In this document: one piece after another, positions 34,488 to 42,394 of the stretch
Position numbering within the stretch: position 1 is the stretch's first letter
How the letters are laid out: each line of letters begins with the position of its first letter
NCBI RefSeq assembly: GCF_012516375.2
Contig: NZ_CP051204.2
Location: forward strand, 1,550,001 to 1,614,000
Length of the DNA stretch: 64,000 nucleotides
Reading direction: 5' to 3'
Source: Chitinophaga oryzae
GTDB taxonomy: Bacteria > Bacteroidota > Bacteroidia > Chitinophagales > Chitinophagaceae
Program-made: the position numbers and the translations under genes
Notes under the pieces: generated by a model
The model's database searches: none
Told to the model about the DNA's origin: nothing
What the model saw: only the letters and a program-made list of their open reading frames with translations

Positions 34488-36164
34488 TTGCGTCCCTCAA
34501 ACATCATCCTGCTTATCCTTTTCGGCAGTCTTTGTGCCTGCAATTCCTACCGGGAACACCCCCAGCCAATAGCTGTACCCACATTGAAGAAAGGTGAATC
34601 CTTCTTTAATAAGAATAACGACTCTGCTTTCTATTATTTTAATCTCGTGGCGACCACCGCCACAGACAGCCTGGAGGTTGCCATGGCCTATACTTATATG
34701 GGTATCATCCAGGCATACGAGGGAGATCACTATGGTGGGCAGGAAAGCCTGCTGAAATCCCTTACTTATCTCGATGAACGCAAAGAGAAAGACCAGGAAT
34801 GTCTCGGTTCAAACTATTACGAATTGGGCAATGTCTGCCTTAATCTTAAAAATTATGAGGCCGCGATCGATTACTATCGCAAAGCGCTCACACTTCTAAA
34901 ACCGCCGGGTGATCAGGCCATCGCCCTGAATGGTATAGCCGTTACTTACCAGAAGAAAGGCGATTACGACCAGGCGATCGACATATACAAGTCCCTGCTG
35001 GTTAAGAGTAAGGACGAGAAAATAGAATACGCCCGGATACTCTCTAACTATGCCAGGGCTAAATGGATGAAAGATTCCACTTATCCAGCCGGGCCTGAGC
35101 TGCAACAGGCGCTGAAGATCCGTAGGGATTCAAACGACATCAGGGGCCTCAATGCCAGTTATGCGCACCTGTCAGACTACTATTCGCAATCCCGGCCTGA
35201 TTCCGCGCTGTATTATGCCGGTAAGAGGTATGAGAAAGCCAGGGAAATGAATAGCCCGGACGACGAAGTGGAAGCGCTTTCAAAACTTATTACACTTAGT
35301 CCCACCGATTTGTTGAAACCTTATTTTATCCGTTACCAATACCTGACGGACAGTATCCAGACGGCAAAGAACGCCGCCAAGAACCAGTTTGCATTAATCC
35401 GGTACGAAGCCGCCAAGAGCAAGGCCGACAATCTACAGCTGCAAAAGGACAATGCACAAAGGAAAACCCAGTTGGTGATACAACGGTTCATACTGGTCCT
35501 CACCGTCCTGTTTTTCTTGACCGCCGGAATTGTTTTAATCCTCCGCCACCGCAGGCGGCAGCAGGAGATGGCCATTGCTTCCCAGCGGGAAATACAGGAA
35601 AATCAGCTGAAAACCTCCCAGAAAGTGCATGACGTGGTGGCCAATGGCTTGTACCGCATTATGACAGACCTTGAGCATAAAACAGCTATGGACAAGGAGG
35701 ATCTGCTGGATAAGATTGAGGTGTTGTATGAGCGGTCCCGCGATATCTCTTACGACGATCCTGTCAGCTCACAAGCCCCGTTTTATGTTAAAATAGATGA
35801 TTTGCTGGCGTCCTTTGGCTCGGACCATGTCAAAGTGCTGGTCGTCAGCAATAGCCCTGTGGTCTGGGAGCTGGTCAATGCGCAAATACAACATGAAGTT
35901 GAACATATTCTGCAGGAATTGATGATTAACATGAAAAAACATAGCCAGGCCGATTCCGTGATGATAAAGTTTGAACGTCAAAATGGCCGGGTTCAAATTA
36001 TATATACCGATAACGGTATCGGTATTTCTTCACAAGTTAGGTATGGGAACGGACTGCGGAATACGGAAAACCGTATCAGGAGCATTGGCGGGAAGCTTAC
36101 ATTTGAGCATCCTGATAAAGGAGTAAAAATTCATATTTCCTTTCCAATAGATCGTTTATCATGA
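34488..36164 (+). CDS. TPR sensor histidine kinase (NarL/DesK-type)
   Basis: A 558-residue protein starting with TTG (MRPSNIILLILFGSLCACNS: lipoprotein-like signal, Cys 16 or 18). TPR repeats cover about 60-290 ('CLGSNYYELGNVCLNLKNYEAAIDYYRKAL', 'KGDYDQAIDIYKSLL'). One TM helix lies at about 331-348. The dimerisation/phosphoacceptor part is HisKA_3-like ('KVHDVVANGLYRIMTDLEH') and the HATPase has 'LQELMINMKKHSQAD' and 'YTDNGIGIS'. It shares a 4-bp ATGA overlap with the response regulator, so the two form a cognate pair. Confidence 0.88.
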   Translation: MRPSNIILLILFGSLCACNSYREHPQPIAVPTLKKGESFFNKNNDSAFYYFNLVATTATDSLEVAMAYTYMGIIQAYEGDHYGGQESLLKSLTYLDERKEKDQECLGSNYYELGNVCLNLKNYEAAIDYYRKALTLLKPPGDQAIALNGIAVTYQKKGDYDQAIDIYKSLLVKSKDEKIEYARILSNYARAKWMKDSTYPAGPELQQALKIRRDSNDIRGLNASYAHLSDYYSQSRPDSALYYAGKRYEKAREMNSPDDEVEALSKLITLSPTDLLKPYFIRYQYLTDSIQTAKNAAKNQFALIRYEAAKSKADNLQLQKDNAQRKTQLVIQRFILVLTVLFFLTAGIVLILRHRRRQQEMAIASQREIQENQLKTSQKVHDVVANGLYRIMTDLEHKTAMDKEDLLDKIEVLYERSRDISYDDPVSSQAPFYVKIDDLLASFGSDHVKVLVVSNSPVVWELVNAQIQHEVEHILQELMINMKKHSQADSVMIKFERQNGRVQIIYTDNGIGISSQVRYGNGLRNTENRIRSIGGKLTFEHPDKGVKIHISFPIDRLS

Positions 36165-36826
36165 TTACAAAGGTCCTTATTGCTGAAGATCACGAAAGCG
36201 CCAATATCTCCGTGCAGAAAACGCTGGAAGATCTGGAGATTACCAATATAGCATACGCCTACTATTGCGATGATGCCTTGAACAGGATTATCCAGGCGGC
36301 TAAAGCTGACAGTTCTTTTGATCTTCTTATTACTGATTTGTATTTCGAACCGGACGGCCATAAGCAAGAGCTGTCCGGCGGCATGGACCTGATTGCCGCG
36401 GCAAGGAAAGCCCAGCCTGACCTGAAGATCCTTGTCTTCTCTGCAGAAAACAGGCCTGCGGCTATCGATCAGCTTTGCAACAATGATGATATCGACGGTT
36501 TTGTACGAAAGGCCCGAAACGACGCACGGGAGCTTAAAGAGGCCATACAGGAAATAGCGCGGCACCGGCGCTATTTTCCACGCCATGTAAAACAGCTGAT
36601 CGAAAAAAAGAACACTTACTCATTTTCTGAGGTGGACATCACCATCATAACCCTACTGGCACAGGGAGTACTGCAGAAAGACATTCCCGCCCATCTTCAG
36701 CGGAGTGGAATAACGCCGTCCGGCTTAAGCAGTATAGAAAAAAAACTCAGCCAGATGAAATCCGTACTTGGCTTTAGTAAAAATGAGCAGCTGGTTGCTT
36801 ATTGCAAAGACATAGGTGTTATATAA
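36161..36826 (+). CDS. Response regulator with LuxR/NarL-like C-terminus
   Basis: A 221-residue protein with receiver domain: acid pair 'AEDHES', phosphoacceptor Asp in 'LLITDLYFEPDG', Lys in 'GFVRKARND'. The receiver has an insertion ('FEPDGHKQELSGGMDL') as in regulators of this Bacteroidota type. The C-terminal part ('FSEVDITIITLLAQGVLQKDIPAHLQ...SSIEKKLSQMKSVLGF') is a divergent GerE-type helix-turn-helix. It ends 15 bp before palindrome B (36841), a plausible binding site for such a dimeric regulator. Confidence 0.85.
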   Translation: MITKVLIAEDHESANISVQKTLEDLEITNIAYAYYCDDALNRIIQAAKADSSFDLLITDLYFEPDGHKQELSGGMDLIAAARKAQPDLKILVFSAENRPAAIDQLCNNDDIDGFVRKARNDARELKEAIQEIARHRRYFPRHVKQLIEKKNTYSFSEVDITIITLLAQGVLQKDIPAHLQRSGITPSGLSSIEKKLSQMKSVLGFSKNEQLVAYCKDIGVI

Positions 36827-36840
36827 GCGGTCCGGGAACA

Positions 36841-36856
36841 TTACGGTTTCCCGTAA
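36841..36856. promoter_or_regulatory. Palindrome TTACGG-TTTC-CCGTAA in the -33 region (site B)
   Basis: Six-bp perfect arms around TTTC. Its inner CCGTA ends 22 nt before the TACTTTTG element, exactly as at site A (31266-31279). Confidence 0.75.
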
Positions 36857-36877
36857 AAAAGGCAGAATAAACGAGTA

Positions 36878-36885
36878 TACTTTTG
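36878..36885 (+). promoter_or_regulatory. -7 element (TACTTTTG) of the second small Cys-rich gene
   Basis: Exact TAnnTTTG ending 4 bp before the ATG at 36890, which implies a leaderless transcript or a later true start. Confidence 0.6.
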
Positions 36886-36889
36886 TTTT

Positions 36890-37090
36890 ATGAAACTCTT
36901 ATATGCCTGGCTGCTAATAAGCCATCTTCATTGCAACCAGGTAATGGTGTATGTCTGTGACAGCAAAAGCGCTGCCCGGTACCATTATAAGTCGAACTGC
37001 CGTGGATTAAGCAATTGCAAACATCAGATTATCAGTATTCCCCTTGAGAAAGCAATGGAGACCAGGACGCTTTGTAAGTGGGAGCAATGA
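36890..37090 (+). CDS. Small exported Cys-rich conserved hypothetical protein
   Basis: A 66-residue protein with a short hydrophobic N-terminus, then 'VYVCDSKSAARYHYKSNCRGLSNCKHQIISIPLEKAMETRTLCKWEQ'-type pattern; four Cys and nearby His in the last 45 residues could bind metal, somewhat like Ada-type metal sites. It resembles a small Bacteroidota family without assigned function that is often annotated only as hypothetical. It is the first gene behind palindrome B, with an HNH nuclease gene 42 bp downstream, so it probably starts an operon of four genes. Confidence 0.7.
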   Translation: MKLLYAWLLISHLHCNQVMVYVCDSKSAARYHYKSNCRGLSNCKHQIISIPLEKAMETRTLCKWEQ

Positions 37091-37132
37091 ACTGGCTTTA
37101 ACCTGTTTCTATAAAATATAACCTCAATTACC

Positions 37133-37537
37133 ATGATAACTCCAAATGATCCGCCGTACAGGTACCTGCAGTTTAAAAGTGACCAATTATACCGCAGGTA
37201 TATCCAAAAGGATGGCGATGCAAAACGCTCGCTGGCTAAACCTCAGGAGCATAATTTTTTAAACGAGCAGTCGCATGGCAGTTACGGTGCGCTTTTGTTC
37301 CACCCCGACTGGAAAGCCAGACGAAAAGAAGTTCTCCAGCGTGATGGGTATCGATGTGTACACTGCCGTAGCGACAGGGATTTGCAGGTGCATCACCGCC
37401 AATACCATTTTATCGCAGAAAAGCAAAGGTTCCGCCTTCCCTGGGATTATCCCGGCCATTTGCTCATTACGCTTTGCGAATCCTGTCATAGCAAAGGGCA
37501 TTATAAATTTAAAGTTCCAACAATCATCATCAAATAA
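37133..37537 (+). CDS. HNH endonuclease
   Basis: A 134-residue protein. The N-terminal 65 residues are unassigned; the C-terminal HNH domain has zinc knuckle 'CVHC', catalytic 'LQVHHRQY', and the second knuckle 'LCESCHSKGH'. Typical small HNH nucleases nick or cut DNA. It lies in an apparent operon with the Cys-rich gene before it and the coiled-coil and membrane genes behind it (gap 7 bp to the next). Role unknown; a defence or mobile-DNA function is inference. Confidence 0.85.
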   Translation: MITPNDPPYRYLQFKSDQLYRRYIQKDGDAKRSLAKPQEHNFLNEQSHGSYGALLFHPDWKARRKEVLQRDGYRCVHCRSDRDLQVHHRQYHFIAEKQRFRLPWDYPGHLLITLCESCHSKGHYKFKVPTIIIK

Positions 37538-37544
37538 AGCAGGT

Positions 37545-38111
37545 ATGAGTTTGTTTAATATTTTCAACCGGCAACGCCTGAACGGGCATCAACATGCGAT
37601 GGAAACCGGCAGCACCATACCGGATATTCCGGAAACTACTTTCATCGAAAAGGAAGCTCCCGAACAGGAGCAGCCTGAAGAAAAAGCGGTGGCGCCGCTC
37701 AACGGAGGGATACATCTGTTGTACGAATTCCTCGATAAAAACTACGAATCCAAAGGTTATAACGATGCGCTGATAAATCCTGATGCCACCCACCTGGACC
37801 AAAATGTGATTGCGTTGAAGAACGACCTGGAGCGATCTATCCGGAAGGTGAAGACCTTCTACGAAGACTTTATCCGTCAAATAAATTTCCATATTTCCAG
37901 CAGGAGCAGAAGTGGAATGATAGATACCGTGGAAGAGCTTACCATCAAGAAAGAAATTGCTGAGAGCCACATTCTCCAGGTGAAAGAAATCGAAGAGCAG
38001 GCAAAGGCCAACGAGGGCGTAGGGCATGGCATTATCATTAGCTACAGCCGTGGTTTCAGGAATGGCCTTGCAGCAATTTCCAGTCATATCATTCTGAATA
38101 AAAACTTTTAA
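37545..38111 (+). CDS. Hypothetical coiled-coil protein
   Basis: A 188-residue soluble protein starting MSLFNIFNRQR. A disordered acidic stretch ('EKEAPEQEQPEEKAVAP', about 35-52) precedes a helical, coiled-coil-like region ('VIALKNDLERSIRKVKTFYEDFIRQI'). The family is unknown. The start is set by position (7 bp after the HNH stop) since the frame is also open further upstream inside the HNH gene. Spacing of 11 bp to the membrane gene suggests translational coupling and a shared complex. Confidence 0.65.
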   Translation: MSLFNIFNRQRLNGHQHAMETGSTIPDIPETTFIEKEAPEQEQPEEKAVAPLNGGIHLLYEFLDKNYESKGYNDALINPDATHLDQNVIALKNDLERSIRKVKTFYEDFIRQINFHISSRSRSGMIDTVEELTIKKEIAESHILQVKEIEEQAKANEGVGHGIIISYSRGFRNGLAAISSHIILNKNF

Positions 38112-38122
38112 AACCAGGCGTT

Positions 38123-39115
38123 ATGAAACATCTATGGGTTCGTTTCGGCTGCTTCCTGACCGGGTATAACTATAATATCCTGCGAAACTGCAGCGAAGCT
38201 GCTTTTAAGTCTGTCAAGAAGTATACCGCAGCCATGCTGATTGTTTGCATCCTGTGGTTTTTTATCGGCTTTACTTTTGCGCATCGTTATCTCTCGCTTA
38301 GCCTGCCGGGCTGTATCATAGCGGGGGTGCTCTCAACAGTAATTATAGTGCAGGTGGAGAAACAGATTGTCCTGTCCATTCAGCCAAGCCGGATGTTACT
38401 GTTTTTCAGGGGGTGCCTGGCTTTTATGATGGCTATCCTTGGAGCTGTGATCATCGATCAGTTGTTGTTCGAGAAAGATATTGAAATCGAAAAGATATCC
38501 TACGTTTCGGCGAAGGTAGACAGAATATTGCCTTCAAAAACAGAAGAGCTAAGAAAGCAGATTGCCGCGCTGGACACGACAATCAGTAAGAAGGAGGCGG
38601 AGAAGGAAAAGTATGTGGAGGACATTAGTAAACGTACTACCACCACGGCTACCACCACGCAAACAGCCACCAGGCGGGTACCTGTACAAACTGTAGGCGC
38701 TTCGGGCAGGGATACGACCATCTGGAAGACGGTCACAGATGTTACGGTGGCATCCGCGCTGGTGCCTAACCCCAAAATCGCCTTGCTGCCGTCGCTGGAT
38801 TCTGCTATTGGCGCTATGCGGCAACAAAAATCCCAAAAGGAAGATGAATTGCTCCATATCAGACCGGCACTTGAAAAAGAGATGAAAGCGAGTACAGGAT
38901 TTTTGGACGAGTTGAAGATTATGGTCCAGCTGTTATCCACATCGTACGTTGCATTGATTTTCTGGCTCCTGTGGATTTTCTTTTTCTTTTTTATCGAGAT
39001 GCTGGTCTTGGTTAGCAAGAAGGGAGATAAGTCTAATGACTATGAGAAAGTAGTGTTACATCATATGAATTTGCAGATACGAAGGTTGGATGCGTTGGGG
39101 AAGGGGTTTGAGTGA
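38123..39115 (+). CDS. DUF4407-like membrane protein with long coiled-coil loop
   Basis: A 330-residue protein with TM helices at about 38-54, 60-77, 92-112 and 273-295, and between the third and fourth a long extracytoplasmic or cytoplasmic coiled-coil segment ('TEELRKQIAALDTTISKKEAEKEKYVEDI') with a Thr-rich stretch. The start 'RFGCFLTGYNYNILRNCSEAAFKSVKKYTA' and overall layout fit DUF4407. Function is unknown. It is the last gene of the HNH operon and could be its membrane anchor or effector. Confidence 0.7.
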   Translation: MKHLWVRFGCFLTGYNYNILRNCSEAAFKSVKKYTAAMLIVCILWFFIGFTFAHRYLSLSLPGCIIAGVLSTVIIVQVEKQIVLSIQPSRMLLFFRGCLAFMMAILGAVIIDQLLFEKDIEIEKISYVSAKVDRILPSKTEELRKQIAALDTTISKKEAEKEKYVEDISKRTTTTATTTQTATRRVPVQTVGASGRDTTIWKTVTDVTVASALVPNPKIALLPSLDSAIGAMRQQKSQKEDELLHIRPALEKEMKASTGFLDELKIMVQLLSTSYVALIFWLLWIFFFFFIEMLVLVSKKGDKSNDYEKVVLHHMNLQIRRLDALGKGFE

Positions 39116-39205
39116 GGAAATTTCTGAGGTTACTTTAAGAGAGTAAATATGATTTCGCTTAATAAGACACGGCTATTCAGTTGTGTAATATCTAAACTAT
39201 AACGC

Positions 39206-39661
39206 ATGAAAGTAATTGGATTTAATTTTACTAAGAATGATTTCAGATTTTGTGCTCTTGACGGACGGACGAATCCACCAAGGATTATTGAAAAGAGCAA
39301 GATTGTTCATCCAAATAATATGGATGTCGAAGACTTAATGGAATGGTTTGAAACGCAGCTTTCACTAATTATCGATAAGCATCGTCCCAATCAGATTTCT
39401 CATAAGATTTCGTTGAACTTAACAACACTTGACCAGATTAGGTCCTCCTGTTACCCTCAGGCAATTTTGAATCTACTTTCTAAAAAGAAGAGTATCCCCA
39501 TAAATAGCTATTCATCGCAAGCTATTAACGCTACTAAGTTTGGACAGCCCAAAAAGACGGATGTTTTTGCTTACATAGATCCGATTATTGGCAAGCACCC
39601 TCCATATTGGGACGTAGCAACAAAAGAAGCAGTTTTAGTCGCTTGGTTTAACTTATTATGA
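39206..39661 (+). CDS. Small RuvC/DUF3010-like (RNase H-fold) protein
   Basis: A 151-residue protein. It opens with 'MKVIGFNFTKNDFRFCALDG', the first two strands of a RuvC-like fold, with Asn at the usual catalytic Asp position; the middle ('SCYPQAILNLLSKKKSIPINSYSSQAIN') and the end ('YWDVATKEAVLVAWFNLL') follow the DUF3010 layout. Possible acidic residues are Asp19, Asp136 and Glu141. It may be a degenerate nuclease or a sensor. The stop overlaps the kinase start by 4 bp (ATGA), so the two are made together. The gene is AT-rich relative to neighbours. Confidence 0.6.
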   Translation: MKVIGFNFTKNDFRFCALDGRTNPPRIIEKSKIVHPNNMDVEDLMEWFETQLSLIIDKHRPNQISHKISLNLTTLDQIRSSCYPQAILNLLSKKKSIPINSYSSQAINATKFGQPKKTDVFAYIDPIIGKHPPYWDVATKEAVLVAWFNLL

Positions 39662-40674
39662 TGAAAGGAACAAATATTGATAAATTTAGAATAGTAGACC
39701 ATTTAGGACGTGGTTTTTTTGGTGAGGTCATCTTGTGCTATGACCCATATTTGCAAAAGGAGATAGCTGTTAAAGTTATCAAGGTGCCCAGTCCAGAGGA
39801 GTTTGTAAATGCAGTTAAAGAGGGACGTACGCTTGATTTAGTCAGACACAAGCACATTGTTGATGTAAAAGATGTACGAGTCACTGAATTTAGGGAAGAA
39901 CGTGTTGTAATTATAGTAATGGAGTATCTTTCAAAGGGGGCTATACAAAAGCATATTGAGAAAAGGTTTATATCGGTTAAGGAGGCGTGTAGGATCATTC
40001 AGCAAAGTCTATTAGGGTTGGAACATGCCCATAACAACAACATTTTGCATAGAGATGTAAAACCTGGCAATATTCTATTTGGAGACAATGGGGAGGCTAA
40101 ATTGTCTGACTTTGGGTTGGCTATTAACTATCATTCTGATCTGGGTGGTACTTTTGGCTATATCCCACATCAACCATTGGAAGTTATCGAAGGAAATGCG
40201 ATGAATAGGCAAAGCGATATCTATGCGACTGGTATAACATTATATCGGCTCCTGAATAATACAAATAATTTGCAGTTCAATTTTACCTCAAAAGACGAAT
40301 GGATAAAAGCGGTTCGTAAAGATCAGTTTCCACCGAGGCGGTATTTGGACCACATTCCGGAGAAAGTTTTGAAAGTACTCAACAGGGCTATACATAAATC
40401 AACAACTACCCGATTTCAATCCTGTAGAGATTTTCGGCAAGCACTCGAGAAACTGAATTTTAATATTGATTGGGTGTGTGTAGATGATGACAATTGGATG
40501 GGACGCAACAATGGTGACACTTTTACATTGCATAGATACAGGAAAAGGACAGGTTGGGTAATTGACTTTAAGAAGAATGGAACACGCAGAAGTGGATGCT
40601 GCTTATCCTCCCTCCCAGATAATAAAGCCGATGAAGAATTCTTTAAGATCATCAAAAGCACTAACCTGATCTGA
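39658..40674 (+). CDS. Serine/threonine protein kinase with small C-terminal domain
   Basis: A 338-residue soluble Hanks-type kinase with all catalytic motifs: G-loop 'GRGFFGEV', Lys39 in 'AVKVIK', Glu55, 'HRDVKPGN' (131-138) and 'DFG' (151-153). The kinase domain ends near 262. A C-terminal domain of about 70 residues ('WVCVDDDNWMGRNN', 'GWVIDFKKNGTRRSGCC') has no recognised family and no TM helix, unlike PASTA or FHA kinases. It forms an operon with the RuvC-like gene next to a tRNA 3' end, a typical accessory location. Confidence 0.88.
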   Translation: MMKGTNIDKFRIVDHLGRGFFGEVILCYDPYLQKEIAVKVIKVPSPEEFVNAVKEGRTLDLVRHKHIVDVKDVRVTEFREERVVIIVMEYLSKGAIQKHIEKRFISVKEACRIIQQSLLGLEHAHNNNILHRDVKPGNILFGDNGEAKLSDFGLAINYHSDLGGTFGYIPHQPLEVIEGNAMNRQSDIYATGITLYRLLNNTNNLQFNFTSKDEWIKAVRKDQFPPRRYLDHIPEKVLKVLNRAIHKSTTTRFQSCRDFRQALEKLNFNIDWVCVDDDNWMGRNNGDTFTLHRYRKRTGWVIDFKKNGTRRSGCCLSSLPDNKADEEFFKIIKSTNLI

Positions 40675-41006
40675 ACGGATGAGAAGGACATGTAGCCAGG
40701 CGTATTTTTACTTCCTTACTTTGTATCTGAGATAAATGATCTTAGGAAATTCGAGTGCTGCCTTTAAGAGTAACTATAGATTTGTAATCTTTCTCAGAAG
40801 CTGTTTACTAATACGATTTTGGCTGCAATAAGAATAAAGAGGGGGTCTCAAAATTTGCTATTTCGGGTAGTATTTATAGGATTGCAAATCGGATACTTTG
40901 AAACAAATAACCAATTTCATTTTGAGCTAATTGCGCGTCTTTTACGTAATACACGGGAAAACGCAAAAGGGACAAACCATCTTTCTGATGATTTGTCCCT
41001 TTTTTG
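40675..41006. other. Intergenic region (332 bp) between the kinase and tRNA-Asp genes
   Basis: AT-rich and without a convincing gene. Near its right end lies the tRNA terminator. No copy of the tRNA 3' end, integrase gene or repeat is visible here. Confidence 0.5.
40969..40999 (-). terminator. Terminator of the first tRNA-Asp gene
   Basis: Stem GGGACAAA / TTTGTCCC (40969-40976 and 40992-40999) with four further inner pairs, T tracts on both sides, so it can work on both strands. Confidence 0.8.
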
Positions 41007-41080
41007 CGGACTGGACGGGACTCGAACCCGCGACCTCCGCCGTGACAGGGCGGCATTCTAACCGACTGAACTACCAATCC
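41007..41080 (-). tRNA. tRNA-Asp (GTC), copy 1
   Basis: 74 nt on the minus strand. Acceptor arms GGATTGG / CCAGTCC pair fully (one G-T), anticodon loop CTGTCAC gives GTC, and the T arm is GCGGGTTCGAGTCCCGT. CCA is not encoded (GCA follows). It is identical to the copy at 63420-63493. Confidence 0.97.
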
Positions 41081-41129
41081 TCGCTACTGTTGGGCTTTTA
41101 CGCCAAACCGTTGGCCCCGTTTGGGGTTG

Positions 41130-41162
41130 CAAATATAGAGATATTTATCTGAATCAACCAAA
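41130..41162 (-). promoter_or_regulatory. Promoter of tRNA-Asp copy 1
   Basis: On the minus strand TTTG (41159-41162), 21 nt, TATATTTG (41130-41137). The same layout and spacing occur at copy 2, which defines the house-keeping promoter of this organism. Confidence 0.8.
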
Positions 41163-41191
41163 TAATCATGCAGATTATTTTGAATAAATCT

Positions 41192-41881
41192 TCAAATGCT
41201 TACTGGTGGCTCGTTTAATCCGGTCTTGTACTCCAGTAACGCCAGCCGCGCATAGTGATCGGCCAGCCGCGTGGTCTCCGGAAGGCGGTATTGGGTGGCC
41301 ATCTTCAGAACGATGCCGGTAGCGGTAGGCAGACTGATTTTATGACCTATAGAGACAAACACCGGATTAATACCGTCGCGGGTACGCAGGGCGTTGCCGA
41401 TAACAGCCTGGTCTTCTTCGGCTATCAGCGGCGCTACGCTGCCCCGGGTTTCACCCAGGTCCTGGTATTGGCCGCAAAGGCGGGTTTTACCGCAACCGAT
41501 CACCGGTATGTCCAGTGTTACGCCCAGGTGGCAGGCCAGCCCGAAACGGCGATGGTGGGCTAGTCCCTGCCCGTCGCAGATGATAAGGTCAGGGGTGATT
41601 GTCAACTGACGGTAGGCTTCCAGCAAGGGTGGCATCTCCCGGAAAGAAAAAAGTCCGGGGATATAAGGAAAGCTTACCTCCATGCAATGAGAGGCAACGG
41701 CCAATACGGACAGGGTGCTGTAGTCCAGTACTACTACGCTGCCGGCAATAAGATTGGTGGATTTGTCGTACTCCACATCGGTGCCGGCAATGGTACGTAT
41801 AGGATGCGGGAGCGCATCGGTGGCGATGACCTGCGTCCTCAGCTGCTCCTGCAGGGTAATGGCCTCGGTGGGTGTAATCAT
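41192..41881 (-). CDS. nfi: Endonuclease V (deoxyinosine 3'-endonuclease)
   Basis: A 229-residue protein with clear endonuclease V features: 'TIAGTDVEYD' (metal-binding Asp), 'VSFPYIPGLFSFREMPPLLEAYRQL', 'DLIICDGQGLAHHRRFGLACHLGV', 'IPVIGCGKTRLCGQY' and 'FVSIGHKISLPTA'. It cleaves DNA near deoxyinosine and other deaminated bases for repair, in the cytoplasm. Length is normal. It is transcribed alone, divergent from the UBP zinc-finger gene. Confidence 0.95.
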   Translation of the reverse strand: MITPTEAITLQEQLRTQVIATDALPHPIRTIAGTDVEYDKSTNLIAGSVVVLDYSTLSVLAVASHCMEVSFPYIPGLFSFREMPPLLEAYRQLTITPDLIICDGQGLAHHRRFGLACHLGVTLDIPVIGCGKTRLCGQYQDLGETRGSVAPLIAEEDQAVIGNALRTRDGINPVFVSIGHKISLPTATGIVLKMATQYRLPETTRLADHYARLALLEYKTGLNEPPVSI

Positions 41882-41962
41882 TTACTGCTGCTTTTTCGCT
41901 GCAATATTAACTATTTGTATATTTAATAACCATATCGCTTTATCTGCATAAATCATTGTATC

Positions 41963-42226
41963 ATGACACTCTGTTCTCATCTAAAAGCTATCACTGAAAT
42001 CAAAACAGCGAAAGACCACGTTTGTGAGGAATGCGTTAAACAAAACGGTACCTGGGTGCACCTGCGTACCTGTCAAACCTGTGGCGCTACCCTCTGCTGT
42101 GACGATTCCCCCGCCAAACATATGACGCAGCACTATCATCTGACAGAACATCCGGTCATCTCTTCGGCTGAACCGGGAGAACAATGGCTCTGGTGCTACA
42201 AAGACGGAGTTTTTGCAGAATACTGA
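41963..42226 (+). CDS. UBP-type zinc finger domain protein
   Basis: An 87-residue protein with Cys/His pairs arranged as in ZnF-UBP domains: 'CSHL', 'CEECVKQNGTWVHLRTCQTCG', 'CCDDSPAKHMTQHYHLTEHPVI' and 'EQWLWCYKDG'. In eukaryotes the fold binds the ubiquitin C-terminus; bacterial stand-alone copies have no assigned partner. It is complete as a single domain and appears monocistronic. Confidence 0.88.
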   Translation: MTLCSHLKAITEIKTAKDHVCEECVKQNGTWVHLRTCQTCGATLCCDDSPAKHMTQHYHLTEHPVISSAEPGEQWLWCYKDGVFAEY

Positions 42227-42394
42227 TTTTTTTTAATTAGCTGATGGACCGTACGATTTGGCCTTTGGATATCCGGGTATATTGATATTTCGTTGTGCTT
42301 GGACATCGCTGTATTATGCCTGTCTATCACAGGAACGGGCATACGAATGTTTCTTTGAAGATGCCTAATTTAGAAAATAACTGTTATCTCCGCT

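Noticed and set aside
39116..39205. Promoter for the RuvC-like/kinase pair
   Set aside because: No TAnnTTTG or TTTG match in the 90-bp gap; transcription may come from the upstream operon or from an unrecognised promoter.
40819..41077. Open frames on both strands across tRNA-Asp copy 1, with peptides such as GLDGTRTRDLRRDRAAF
   Set aside because: These are translations of the tRNA gene itself, a common false annotation; the same peptides appear at copy 2 (63392-63658).
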